Below are positions 1-6,586 of a stretch of 7,319 bases of DNA, piece after piece. Both the position numbers and the translations under genes were made by a program. The DNA comes from Syntrophobacterales bacterium (GTDB taxonomy: Bacteria > Desulfobacterota > Syntrophobacteria > BM002), in the NCBI GenBank assembly GCA_030613915.1, contig JAUWKY010000112.1:1-7319 (forward strand). Direction: 5' to 3'. The notes below the pieces were generated by a model that was not told the DNA's origin, ran no database searches, and saw nothing but the letters and a program-made list of their open reading frames with translations. Position 1 is the stretch's first letter; every line of letters starts with the position of its first letter.

Positions 1-1571
1 GCGAGACCCACTGCCACATAGAGGAGCCAGGCGTGGTGACCGCCGCCGTGGCCCTCAGCCCCACCGTGATGGGCCACAAGAAAATTTTCCAACGGGGTCT
101 GGAAGAAACCTAGCAAAACAGTAACCGCGGCCAGAATAATCAGGGGCCAGGCCATCACCCAGTAGAGACCAGCATGGTGGTGGTCCTCGCCATGACCATG
201 ACCGCCATGCTCCACGTGCTGGACTTCTTCGATTTTCTTCGGAAAGAGAATGGCAAAAATCAGCCGGAATGAATAATAGGCGGTTAAAAAGGCACCCAAA
301 AGCCCAGCCCAGAGCCAGATGGGATTAGGAAGGTCGGCCAGTCCCCCCATGATCGCTTCTTTACTGAAGAAGCCGGAAAGGGGCGGCAATCCTGATAAGG
401 CCGCCGCGGCCACGGTCATGCACACAATTGGCACTTTAAGACCACGCCCTCCGTATTTACCTATTTCGAAAAAGTCATTGGTTTCATACTCGTGGATCAA
501 AACTCCCGAGCAGAGGAAGAGCAGGGCCTTGAAGCCGGCATGGGTGGTAAGATGAAAAATCCCGGCGAAGTAGCTGCCTGCCGCCAGTCCCATCACCATG
601 AAACCGAGCTGGCTGATGGTGGAGTAGGCCCAGACCTGCTTGATGTCCCTGGTCACCATGGCCATGGTTGAGGCCAGCAGCATGGTGATGGTGCCGATGG
701 CCAGAAAGAGGGTCATGGCGGTGGCCGACTTACTGAAAAAGGGAAAAATTCGGGCGAACATGTAAACCCCTGCCGCCACCATGGTGGCCGAGTGGAGCAA
801 GGCGCTCACCGGGGTGGGACCCTCCATGGCATCAGGCAGCCAGGTGAGCAGGGGGAACTGGGCGCTCTTGCCGGCAACGCCACCGAAGATCAGAATAGCA
901 CAAAGGGTTATCAGTGCCGGTGACATGCGCGCGGTTACATCAACCGAGTTCATGTCCAGGATATTCAGGTTGCCGAAATTGAGCAGCACCAGCAGAATCC
1001 CGAGGAAGAAGGCGATATCTCCCACACGAGTCATGACGAACGCCTTTTTCCCCGCCTCGGAAGCGCTGAACTTCTCATAGTAAAAACCGATCAACAGGTA
1101 GGAGGCCAGGCCCACCAGCTCCCAGAAAATGTAGAATTGCAGCATGGTGGGGGCGATGGTCATGGTCATCATGGCCCAGGCGAACAGAGACTGAAAGGCA
1201 TAGTAGCGGGAAAATCCCGGGTCCCCAGCCATGTAGCCCAAAGAGTAGACCTGCACCAGGAAGCTGATAACCGCAACAATGGTGAGCATCAGCAGACTGA
1301 GTTGATCCAGCATGAATCCAAAGGGAACGTACAGTTCTCCAGAGACCAGCCATTTGGTGGTGTATTGGATAGGATGTTCCAGATGCCAATGGCGGCCGAG
1401 AAGGAAAAGGGCACAGATGACGGATACACTGACGGCCGCAACTGAGATTGTTGCCGACAGCTTCGGGTATGGCCGGGTAAAGACCATTATCAGAACAAAA
1501 CTAACAAAGGGCAGCAGCGCTCCCAGCATGGCTGCCAGCAAAGTTGGATCTTGGAACCAGGAAGAGGTCAT
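1..1571 (-). CDS. nuoL: NADH-quinone oxidoreductase subunit L, proton-pumping antiporter-like subunit (C-terminus beyond window)
   Basis: This is the distal antiporter-like membrane subunit of complex I, which moves protons across the cytoplasmic membrane. 523 residues are visible and the frame is open to the left edge; family members are about 600-700 residues, so the last helices and the long lateral helix lie outside the window. I chose ATG 1571 because it starts 2 bases after the nuoK stop, with a GAGG ribosome binding site inside the end of nuoK. Visible signatures are FWELVG (Glu151), GVAGKSAQFP (Lys235), LPDAMEGPTPVSALLHSATM (His260), DIKQVWAYSTISQLG, HAGFKALLF (Lys348) and LSGFFSKE (Lys404). 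By family alignment from memory these match the E. coli NuoL residues Glu144, Lys229, His254, Lys342 and Lys399 that build the proton path. Two hydrophilic loops are very rich in His and Gly (residues 452-466 and 501-513). MrpA and NuoM/N share this fold, but the position directly after nuoK makes NuoL clear. Confidence 0.97.
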   Translation of the reverse strand, partial: MTSSWFQDPTLLAAMLGALLPFVSFVLIMVFTRPYPKLSATISVAAVSVSVICALFLLGRHWHLEHPIQYTTKWLVSGELYVPFGFMLDQLSLLMLTIVAVISFLVQVYSLGYMAGDPGFSRYYAFQSLFAWAMMTMTIAPTMLQFYIFWELVGLASYLLIGFYYEKFSASEAGKKAFVMTRVGDIAFFLGILLVLLNFGNLNILDMNSVDVTARMSPALITLCAILIFGGVAGKSAQFPLLTWLPDAMEGPTPVSALLHSATMVAAGVYMFARIFPFFSKSATAMTLFLAIGTITMLLASTMAMVTRDIKQVWAYSTISQLGFMVMGLAAGSYFAGIFHLTTHAGFKALLFLCSGVLIHEYETNDFFEIGKYGGRGLKVPIVCMTVAAAALSGLPPLSGFFSKEAIMGGLADLPNPIWLWAGLLGAFLTAYYSFRLIFAILFPKKIEEVQHVEHGGHGHGEDHHHAGLYWVMAWPLIILAAVTVLLGFFQTPLENFLVAHHGGAEGHGGGHHAWLLYVAVGL

Positions 1572-1573
1572 GG

Positions 1574-1882
1574 TTAGCCTCGTAGTTCTTGGGCCCGCTC
1601 GATATTAATGGAACCAAGTCTGCGGAATACTGCCACTATAATGCTCAGGGCGATGGCCGCCTCAGCAGCGGCAATGCCCATAATGAACAGGGTATATATC
1701 TGACCGACAATGGGATCAGGTGCCAGGAATCGGTTAAAGGCCATAAAGTTGATGCTGGCACCATTCAGCATGAGTTCTATAGCGATGAGCATGCCAATGA
1801 GGGAACGGCGCTGAAACACCCCGAAGATCCCCAAGCTAAAGAGCAAAGCTGCCAAAAAAAGATAGGTGGTAAGACTGTTCAC
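1574..1882 (-). CDS. nuoK: NADH-quinone oxidoreductase subunit K
   Basis: This is a small three-helix membrane subunit of complex I, related to MrpC, forming part of the central proton channel. The 102 residues equal the usual length of about 100. The start is GTG at 1882, not an ATG: an AGGAG box sits 6 bases upstream, and the GTGA overlaps the nuoJ stop by 4 bases, which suggests translational coupling. The three hydrophobic spans lie near residues 4-22, 28-50 and 58-86. The two buried glutamates needed for pumping are present: Glu36 in LIAIELMLNG and Glu74 in GIAAAEAAIALS (family counterparts Glu36 and Glu72 in E. coli). A longer open frame continues upstream to 2044, but it runs antisense-like through nuoJ codons and has no ribosome binding site. 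Confidence 0.97.
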   Translation of the reverse strand: MNSLTTYLFLAALLFSLGIFGVFQRRSLIGMLIAIELMLNGASINFMAFNRFLAPDPIVGQIYTLFIMGIAAAEAAIALSIIVAVFRRLGSINIERAQELRG

Positions 1883-2415
1883 GACGGACTCCTGCGAGCA
1901 TAACCTGAGATGATGATGGCACCAAGGATGGCAACCAACAGCACCAGAGAAATTACTTCGAAAACCAGATCGTAGCGGGTAAGCAGGTATGCGCCCAAAG
2001 TGGCGACGGACCAATCGCTGCTGCGCGTCGCGGCCGGCTGCCATTCGGTGCGGCTGATGATTGCACTCAGCATGATGAACACCGCCGCGCCTACTCCCAG
2101 AGCAAGGCCTACTTTAGGCAAACGCCGTTTGGGTAGACTCAGGTGGAGCGGTCTGGACAGCATGATAGCAAAAATAATGGAAATACAGATTGCACCCACG
2201 TAGATGAGGAGCTCCATCAGAGCGATAAAAGGGCTTCCCAGGTAGACGAAAATTCCTGCTACCCCGGTGAGACAAACAATAAGGCCCAAGATGTTGTACA
2301 GAATATTTCGGGGAAAAACTGCTATGAGCGCCCCGGTAAGGGTAAGTGCCACGATCCCGGCGAATCCTATCTGGGCTAGTACTTGTGGTTGAATGAGGCT
2401 CTGAACCGAGTTCAT
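1879..2415 (-). CDS. nuoJ: NADH-quinone oxidoreductase subunit J
   Basis: This is a five-helix membrane subunit of complex I, related to MrpG-type proteins, located at the join between the quinone and pump modules. It has 178 residues, close to the E. coli length of 184. I chose ATG 2415 because its ATGA overlaps the nuoI stop by 4 bases and GGAG lies 5 bases upstream; the frame could extend to 2460 but that would run 15 codons into nuoI. The family hallmark is the third helix, MELLIYVGAICISIIFAIML at residues 67-86, where a pi-bulge is known to act as a gate; the YVGAI part is conserved and the following segment is less typical (ICISIIF instead of the common IMVLFLF). The last helix, VISLVLLVAILGAIIISG, ends the protein. 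The gene overlaps nuoK by 4 bases (GTGA). Confidence 0.96.
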   Translation of the reverse strand: MNSVQSLIQPQVLAQIGFAGIVALTLTGALIAVFPRNILYNILGLIVCLTGVAGIFVYLGSPFIALMELLIYVGAICISIIFAIMLSRPLHLSLPKRRLPKVGLALGVGAAVFIMLSAIISRTEWQPAATRSSDWSVATLGAYLLTRYDLVFEVISLVLLVAILGAIIISGYARRSPS

Positions 2416-2849
2416 GCCGACTCCTCCAACCGTTGGATAAGGTCTATCACCCCATCCCAACGGCTATAATGCGCCAATTCATATTCTCCGGAAAACTTCA
2501 GTGTTTGGGTGGGACAGTTGACCACGCACAGACCACAAAGGCTGCAGTGAGAAAAATCAATAAAATAGAGGCTGGCTCGTTTCTCGCTGTGAGTATGAGT
2601 CTTTTCCCCTTGGACCTTGATCACATTGGTGGGGCAAAATCGCATGCAGGTCCCGCAGGCAACGCAATTATGGCTACCGGTTTCGGGAAACTGCTCAAAC
2701 TCAATGTGCCCGCGGTAAGCTGGGCTCATGTCTAGACATTCGCGGGGATATTGAACCGTAACCACAGGCCGGTAGATGCGACGGATGGTGACCCACATGC
2801 CTGCGATCAAGCTCCAGCCGCCTTCCACAATGTCTTTGATCATACCCAT
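2412..2849 (-). CDS. nuoI: NADH-quinone oxidoreductase subunit I, 2x[4Fe-4S] protein
   Basis: This is the ferredoxin-like peripheral subunit that carries clusters N6a and N6b and passes electrons to NuoB. Two complete motifs are visible: CVACGTCMRFCP (Cys62, 65, 68, 72) and CSLCGLCVVNCP (Cys102, 105, 108, 112). The N-terminal region (WSLIAGMWVTIRRIYRPVVT, residues 12-31) is the usual membrane-touching amphipathic segment, followed by YPRE. At 145 residues it is shorter than E. coli NuoI (180), mainly at the C-terminus; this is not a truncation artefact, because the stop is fused to the nuoJ start. Two ATG codons lie 6 bases apart (2849 and 2843); GGAG is 11 bases from the first, so the first is preferred. 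It is preceded by a 151-bp repeat-filled gap, unlike the other genes in the operon. Confidence 0.96.
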   Translation of the reverse strand: MGMIKDIVEGGWSLIAGMWVTIRRIYRPVVTVQYPRECLDMSPAYRGHIEFEQFPETGSHNCVACGTCMRFCPTNVIKVQGEKTHTHSEKRASLYFIDFSHCSLCGLCVVNCPTQTLKFSGEYELAHYSRWDGVIDLIQRLEESA

Positions 2850-2919
2850 GAAAGATTAAACTCCAGTCAGTTATCTATTTGTTATACCGCCCTGCAAATC
2901 TGGTTTAGTCTGTTCGCCA

Positions 2920-2998
2920 GTTTTGCCGGTTAAGCCAGTATATCTCCATCTTCTCGAGCTCACCGAGCAACCGGCTAAACCGGCATAACCGGCCAAAC
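2920..2998. repeat. Long imperfect inverted repeat (17-bp arms) between nuoH and nuoI
   Basis: The left arm is GTTTTGCCGGTTAAGCC (2920-2936) and the right arm GGCATAACCGGCCAAAC (2982-2998); 15 of 17 positions pair, with a 45-base loop. In the nuo transcript this would form a stable stem right behind the nuoH stop codon. There is no U-run after it in the transcribed direction, so it does not look like an intrinsic terminator. A role in mRNA processing or 3'-end protection is inference. Confidence 0.65.
2962..2996. repeat. Tandem 9-bp repeat, consensus ACCGGCNWA, three full units plus a degenerate one
   Basis: Three head-to-tail units are seen on the plus strand: ACCGGCTAA (2970-2978), ACCGGCATA (2979-2987) and ACCGGCCAA (2988-2996). 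A diverged 8-base unit, ACCGAGCA, precedes them at 2962-2969. They lie 4 bases after the nuoH stop in transcription order. Each unit has a self-complementary CCGG core, so neighbouring units can also fold on each other as small 4-bp stems. Function is unknown. Confidence 0.75.
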
Positions 2999-3000
2999 CT

Positions 3001-4005
3001 CTAACGCACAATCTTGATGATCCCGGCATAGACGACCAAATGAAGCAGTGCCGCCGGAATCATGATCTTCCAACAGAAGTTCATGAGTTGATCGAAACGT
3101 AAGCGCGGGAACGTCCAGCGCACCCAAATAGTCACAAAGATCAGCGCATAAGTCTTGGCAAAAAACCAGATCAAGCCGGGCACAGGCAAAAACCCGAGAA
3201 AAGGAGGACTTTTCCAGCCGCCGAAAAACAAGGTGGTTGCCACCGCCGAAACTATGAGCATGTTGGAATACTCGGCCAAGAAAAACAGGGCAAAACGCAT
3301 TCCACTGTACTCGGTATGAAAGCCGGCTACCAGCTCGGACTCTGCCTCCGGGATGTCAAAGGGCGCCCTGTTTGTTTCCGCCGTAGCGCAAATAAGGAAG
3401 ATGAGAGTGGCCACTGGCATCGAAAAGACGTGCCAGACCTTGGACTGTGACGCCACGATCTCGGACATCTGCAAGCTGTTAGACCACATGACCACGCTGA
3501 GCACCGCGAGCAGTAAAGGAATCTCGTAGGCCACATTCTGGGCCACCGCCCGGACGGCCCCCAGCAAAGAGTATTTGTTGTTGGAGGCCCAACCACCCAC
3601 GAGAACCGCGAGTACATTGAAGGTAGAGAAAGCGAAGATCAACAGCACCCCAACGTTCATATCCCGAATAAGAAGCCGTTCGCTGAAAGGAATCACCACA
3701 AAGCTCACCAGCACCGGCAAGAACACTGCGATGGGCGCAAGCATGAACAGTTTCCGGTCAGCATGGCGAGGGGTGATGAGCTCTTTGCCCACCAGCTTGA
3801 TACCATCAACAATACTCTGGAGAATACCAAAAGGCCCCACCTCTTTAGGACCGATACGGAGCTGGATGTGAGCGGCGACTTTGCGCTCCAGCCAGACCAG
3901 AAACAAAGCGTTGACCTGTACCAGAGCCAAAACACCCACGACGCCCACGACAATCCGCGCCAGATCAGGACCGAGGAAGTTTACCAGGTTTTGCCAGGCG
4001 GCCAT
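3001..4005 (-). CDS. nuoH: NADH-quinone oxidoreductase subunit H
   Basis: This membrane subunit holds the quinone-binding chamber and joins the peripheral arm to the pump. The 334 residues fit the family (E. coli 325), with about eight hydrophobic helices. Conserved stretches are visible in order: [16 protein letters not shown] (38-53), the [14 protein letters not shown] loop (62-75), NVAYEIPLL with Glu161 in a helix, [20 protein letters not shown] (210-229) and [16 protein letters not shown] (231-246). The ERK and the acidic DIPEAESE loop are the parts that contact NuoB/NuoD and feed protons from the quinone site. The start at 4005 has a GCGAG-type box 6 bases upstream. The gene begins only 25 bases after nuoD, in the slot where nuoE, nuoF and nuoG sit in 14-gene operons; related Ech/Hyc-type hydrogenase subunits are excluded by the surrounding nuo order. 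Confidence 0.97.
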   Translation of the reverse strand: MAAWQNLVNFLGPDLARIVVGVVGVLALVQVNALFLVWLERKVAAHIQLRIGPKEVGPFGILQSIVDGIKLVGKELITPRHADRKLFMLAPIAVFLPVLVSFVVIPFSERLLIRDMNVGVLLIFAFSTFNVLAVLVGGWASNNKYSLLGAVRAVAQNVAYEIPLLLAVLSVVMWSNSLQMSEIVASQSKVWHVFSMPVATLIFLICATAETNRAPFDIPEAESELVAGFHTEYSGMRFALFFLAEYSNMLIVSAVATTLFFGGWKSPPFLGFLPVPGLIWFFAKTYALIFVTIWVRWTFPRLRFDQLMNFCWKIMIPAALLHLVVYAGIIKIVR

Positions 4006-4030
4006 GTATATCTCGCTTAGATACTAGTGA

Positions 4031-5149
4031 CTACCGATCTACTTCAGGTACAACAATATCGATGCTTCCCAGGATGGAAATGGTATCCGCTACCAGGGTT
4101 CCGGGCAGCACCTCAGTGAGAACCTGCAGGTTACCATATGATGGAACTCTGGCCTTGAGTCGGTAGGGATAGGAGGTTCCATCGCTGACAATATAGAAAC
4201 CCACAGCACCGCGGGCAGATTCCACTGCGAAGTAGTAGTCGCCCCGGGGGGGTCTCACTTTGTGAGGTACCGCTGCTTTAATCGCCCCGTCAGGCAACCG
4301 CTCCAGTGCCTGTTCGATGATGTGCAGACTTTGCTCCATCTCCTGCACCCGGACCAGGTAACGATCGAGGGCATCCCCTTTGGTGCCGGTGGGAATCTCG
4401 AAATCCAGCTCCGAATAAACCGAATAGGGTTCAGCCTTACGGACGTCATATGGCACTCCTGCAGCTCGCAGTATCGGCCCGGTGCAACCGAAGCGCAGGG
4501 CAAGCTCCCGGTTTATCACCCCCACATCCTTGGCTCGATGGATAAAAATTACATTTTTGGTAACCAGATTATGATAGTCATCCCAACGACTACGCAGCCG
4601 TTCAACGAATTGGTGCGTCGCCGTGATGAATTCGTCGTCCACATCCCTGGCCACCCCACCGAAACGGCAGTAACTGTAGGTGAGACGGGAGCCACTGACC
4701 CGGTCCAGAATATCCAGGATGTTCTCCCGATCATCGAAGCTGTACAGGAACGGGGTGAAGCCTCCCAGGTCCATGACATAGGTACCGAACCAGAGCAGGT
4801 GACTGGAGATGCGATTGAGCTCGGCACAGATCACTCTGATGTACTCAGCTCGTGGCGGCACCTCAATACCGGCCATCTTCTCTATCGCGGCAACGTAGCC
4901 GTGGTTAAAAATCAGACCTGCAAGGTAGTCCATTCGTGAACTGTTGGGGAGAAATTGCTCATAGAGGTGACTCTCCGCCATCTTCTCGTGGCCACGGTGG
5001 CCGTAGCCGATGACCGGGTCTGCCTCAACAATGTACTCCCCATCCAGTTTGAGAAAAAGGCGCAAGACCCCATGGGTACTAGGGTGCTGTGGCCCCATGT
5101 TCAAATAGAAGGTCTGCTCGGTTATGGGCTCAAGGAACTCATTCGCCAT
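4031..5149 (-). CDS. nuoD: NADH-quinone oxidoreductase subunit D (49 kDa)
   Basis: This peripheral-arm subunit, descended from the large subunit of NiFe hydrogenases, forms the quinone head-group site together with NuoB. It has 372 residues, a little shorter than typical at the N-terminus, and is not fused to NuoC as it is in E. coli. GPQHPSTHGVLR (19-30) supplies His26 and SRMDYLAG supplies Tyr75; their spacing of 49 residues equals that of the quinone-binding His38 and Tyr87 known from Thermus Nqo4. IGYGHRGHEK (47-56), ICAELNRISSHLLW (107-120) and the C-terminal EVDR are also typical. The NiFe-binding CxxC pairs of hydrogenases are missing, as expected. ATG 5149 lies 11 bases before the nuoC stop, behind GGAAGAG, so translation is probably coupled. 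Two long plus-strand frames run opposite this gene and are not believed. Confidence 0.98.
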   Translation of the reverse strand: MANEFLEPITEQTFYLNMGPQHPSTHGVLRLFLKLDGEYIVEADPVIGYGHRGHEKMAESHLYEQFLPNSSRMDYLAGLIFNHGYVAAIEKMAGIEVPPRAEYIRVICAELNRISSHLLWFGTYVMDLGGFTPFLYSFDDRENILDILDRVSGSRLTYSYCRFGGVARDVDDEFITATHQFVERLRSRWDDYHNLVTKNVIFIHRAKDVGVINRELALRFGCTGPILRAAGVPYDVRKAEPYSVYSELDFEIPTGTKGDALDRYLVRVQEMEQSLHIIEQALERLPDGAIKAAVPHKVRPPRGDYYFAVESARGAVGFYIVSDGTSYPYRLKARVPSYGNLQVLTEVLPGTLVADTISILGSIDIVVPEVDR

Positions 5150-5612
5150 AGATCTCTTCCGTGCTTCTGAAGGCGTGAACCTTGCCGTAATCTTTCAAGA
5201 GCGGGTAGAAGTCAGCGTCCTCCGGCAGGAGAAGCCGGCGTAGGTCTGGATGGTTGTCAAAACGAATGCCAAAAAGCTCGAACACTTCCCGCTCATACCA
5301 GAGAGCCGCATCGTAAATGCTGCCGATGGAAACCACCGATTCACCTCTGGACAGTTGTACTCGCACCAGCACCCGGGAGACGATTGTGCATGAGTTGAAC
5401 TGGTAGATGATCTGAGGACCGTTGGTAAAGTCCACCGCAGTGATTGATTCCAGAAAACAGTCGGCCTCGCGGGCTGCTTTGGCCACAGCCTCCACCTGAT
5501 CGGCCCTGGCCTTTATTTCCAATAAGCAGCCGTCTTTCTCATAATCCCGCGGGACCATGTCCCCCGGTTCAACGACCTTTGACAATTTTTCTTTTAAATC
5601 TTCTAAGGACAT
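5139..5612 (-). CDS. nuoC: NADH-quinone oxidoreductase subunit C (30 kDa)
   Basis: This peripheral-arm subunit has no cofactor and helps hold NuoD and NuoB/I. The 157 residues contain the family signature in the C-terminal part: [20 protein letters not shown] at 105-124, then RRLLLP. It is separate from nuoD but overlaps it by 11 bases. The start is uncertain. ATG 5612 gives the usual length and an N-terminal segment like other NuoC proteins, but it sits 44 bases inside nuoB with only a weak AAGG box 11 bases upstream. A second ATG at 5558 lies 10 bases after the nuoB stop, preceded by GGGGGAC; it would remove the first 18 residues ([12 protein letters not shown]...). I prefer 5612. Confidence 0.96.
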   Translation of the reverse strand: MSLEDLKEKLSKVVEPGDMVPRDYEKDGCLLEIKARADQVEAVAKAAREADCFLESITAVDFTNGPQIIYQFNSCTIVSRVLVRVQLSRGESVVSIGSIYDAALWYEREVFELFGIRFDNHPDLRRLLLPEDADFYPLLKDYGKVHAFRSTEEIYGE

Positions 5613-6093
5613 TTCGTTTTTCGCCTTTGGTGATTAAGTCCTCTAAAGCCAGAAATCCCTGAATTAACCCCTCGGGTCGAGGTGGGCACCCGGGCACGTA
5701 AACATCCACCGGTAAGATGAGGTCAGTCCCCGGCACAATGGCATATTGACCGTCATACTCGAACGGCCCCCCGGAAATTGCGCAGTTACCCATGGCAATA
5801 CACCATTTGGGCGCTGGCATCTGCTCCCAAAGGGTGACTATGATGGGGGCCATTTTTTTGGAGATAGTGCCTGCTACGATCATCAAATCCGACTGCCGGG
5901 GCGAAGGGCGAAAGACTCCAGCTCCAAAGCGATCCAAGTCAAAACGGCTGGCCCCGGCCGCCATCATCTCGATGGCGCAACAGGCCAGGCCAAAGGTCAT
6001 GGGCCAGAGGGAATTGGCCCTACACAGGTTGAGTACCTCCTCTACAACCGCGAGTTGCACGCGGGCGCCAGGGGCTATCTCCTTTTCTGCCAA
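5569..6093 (-). CDS. nuoB: NADH-quinone oxidoreductase subunit B (cluster N2 protein, PSST)
   Basis: This peripheral subunit binds the terminal [4Fe-4S] cluster N2, which reduces quinone. The 174 residues fit the family. All four N2 ligands are visible: the tandem pair Cys38-Cys39 in [10 protein letters not shown], Cys104 in [11 protein letters not shown] and Cys136 in [29 protein letters not shown] (55-74) and KMAPI are also typical. The start is TTG at 6093: GGAG lies 7 bases upstream, and no in-frame ATG occurs until Met32, which is too close to the cluster pair. The TTG is buried in the end of nuoA (19-base overlap). The 3' end overlaps nuoC by 44 bases if nuoC starts at 5612. NiFe-hydrogenase small subunits are the nearest alternative, but the CC pair and neighbours fix it as NuoB. 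Confidence 0.97.
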   Translation of the reverse strand: MAEKEIAPGARVQLAVVEEVLNLCRANSLWPMTFGLACCAIEMMAAGASRFDLDRFGAGVFRPSPRQSDLMIVAGTISKKMAPIIVTLWEQMPAPKWCIAMGNCAISGGPFEYDGQYAIVPGTDLILPVDVYVPGCPPRPEGLIQGFLALEDLITKGEKRNVLRRFKRKIVKGR

Positions 6094-6458
6094 GTGAAAA
6101 CTCCTTTACGCCAGGCGTAGACAATGGCCAGGGACAGAATACCGATGAAGATAACGATCTCAACGAAGTCGCGAACGAAAAATCCCTTGTCGTATGCCAG
6201 AGCTACGGGAAAGAGGAAGAGAACGTCCACGTCGAAGGCAAGAAAGATGAGGGCATAGATATAATAGGCAACGCTGAACTGTATCCAAGCACTGCCAATT
6301 GCGGGCATGCCGCTCTCATAGGTCTCTGCCCGCTTAACCCCGACGCTTCGGCCGCCAATCAACCAGGAAGCAATGAGCGGCGATACCGCAAAGAGCGCAG
6401 CGGCCAACAAGAACACACCCACGTAAACAAAGTCGTGTAAGGCTTGTGCGGTCATCAT
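6075..6458 (-). CDS. nuoA: NADH-quinone oxidoreductase subunit A
   Basis: This is a three-helix membrane subunit next to NuoH and NuoJ and is the first gene of the operon. It has 127 residues, with helices near 9-33, 61-86 and 96-117. [11 protein letters not shown] (45-55) carries the conserved Glu48 loop that reaches towards the quinone site. The second helix contains [10 protein letters not shown] (75-84): Asp76 is conserved, but the position that is Glu in many relatives (FDVE, Glu81 in E. coli) is Asp78 here. Two ATG codons stand next to each other (6458 and 6455); GAG lies 5 bases before the first. The ribosome binding site is weak. The leader from the candidate promoter is about 120 bases. 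The last 19 bases overlap nuoB. Confidence 0.96.
   Translation of the reverse strand: MMTAQALHDFVYVGVFLLAAALFAVSPLIASWLIGGRSVGVKRAETYESGMPAIGSAWIQFSVAYYIYALIFLAFDVDVLFLFPVALAYDKGFFVRDFVEIVIFIGILSLAIVYAWRKGVFTWQKRR
6091..6106 (-). promoter_or_regulatory. Ribosome binding site deciding the TTG start of nuoB
   Basis: On the minus strand, AAAGGAG is followed 7 bases later by TTG (6093-6091), within the last codons of nuoA. There is no ATG or GTG nearby in this frame, and the encoded [10 protein letters not shown] lead-in is normal for NuoB, so the TTG is the likely start. Confidence 0.75.
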
Positions 6459-6558
6459 ATATTCTCAACTCTTTGGTGGGCAAGGCCACCGGCAAGCACA
6501 ACAGCCGCAAATGTTGCCACTTTGTTCTGTGAACGAGAAGAAGGTGGGAGAAAGACAC

Positions 6559-6578
6559 TTGGTGATGATTATCACAAA
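6559..6578. promoter_or_regulatory. CRP/FNR-family (HcpR-like) operator candidate upstream of nuoA
   Basis: TTGGTGATGATTATCACAAA is a near-perfect palindrome: 8-base arms with one mismatch around GATT. On the minus strand it reads TTGTGA-N6-TCACCA, one base off TTGTGA-N6-TCACAA, the pattern known for HcpR and CRP-type regulators; it also resembles an FNR box (TTGAT-N4-ATCAA) less closely. Its centre lies about 11 bases downstream of the predicted transcript start from the 6587-6615 promoter, a position that would suit repression. Which regulator binds is inference. Confidence 0.45.
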
Positions 6579-6586
6579 CGAGCTGT

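Larger units (their letters stand above)
2850..3000. other. nuoH-nuoI intergenic spacer rich in CCGG repeats
   Basis: This 151-bp non-coding spacer is the only break longer than 25 bases in an operon whose other genes overlap or abut. It begins directly after the nuoH stop. The half next to nuoH holds tandem 9-bp units and one arm of a long inverted repeat; the other arm lies near 2920-2936. Further CTGGTTTAG- and CTGGCTTAAC-like segments scatter through it. The part next to nuoI (2850-2880) is AT-richer and holds the nuoI ribosome binding site. No open frame here has a believable start. It could shape the mRNA (processing, stability or uneven expression of the two halves) or be a copy of a dispersed intergenic repeat. 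Confidence 0.8.

Noticed and set aside
1137..1903. Several 100-codon plus-strand frames opposite nuoL and nuoK
   Set aside because: They are antisense shadows of strongly conserved membrane genes, with no ribosome binding sites and no recognisable products.
2412..2460. Longer nuoJ with 15 extra N-terminal residues
   Set aside because: The extension is polar and Pro/Gly-rich and lies within the nuoI codons; the ATGA junction with GGAG 5 bases upstream is clearly better.
2881..2886. TATAAC (minus strand) as an internal promoter for nuoI
   Set aside because: The -10 box is good, but nothing like TTGACA lies 16-18 bases upstream.
4262..4939. 225-codon open frame on the plus strand
   Set aside because: It lies wholly opposite nuoD, has no family resemblance, and its openness follows from the codon pattern of the real gene.
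5746..6120. Plus-strand frames opposite nuoB
   Set aside because: nuoB carries all its conserved motifs in the minus frame, and the opposing frames show low-complexity, non-protein-like sequence.
6524..6534. GTTCTGTGAAC palindrome in the nuo leader
   Set aside because: The arms are only 4 bases and do not extend; this is expected by chance in a region of this size.
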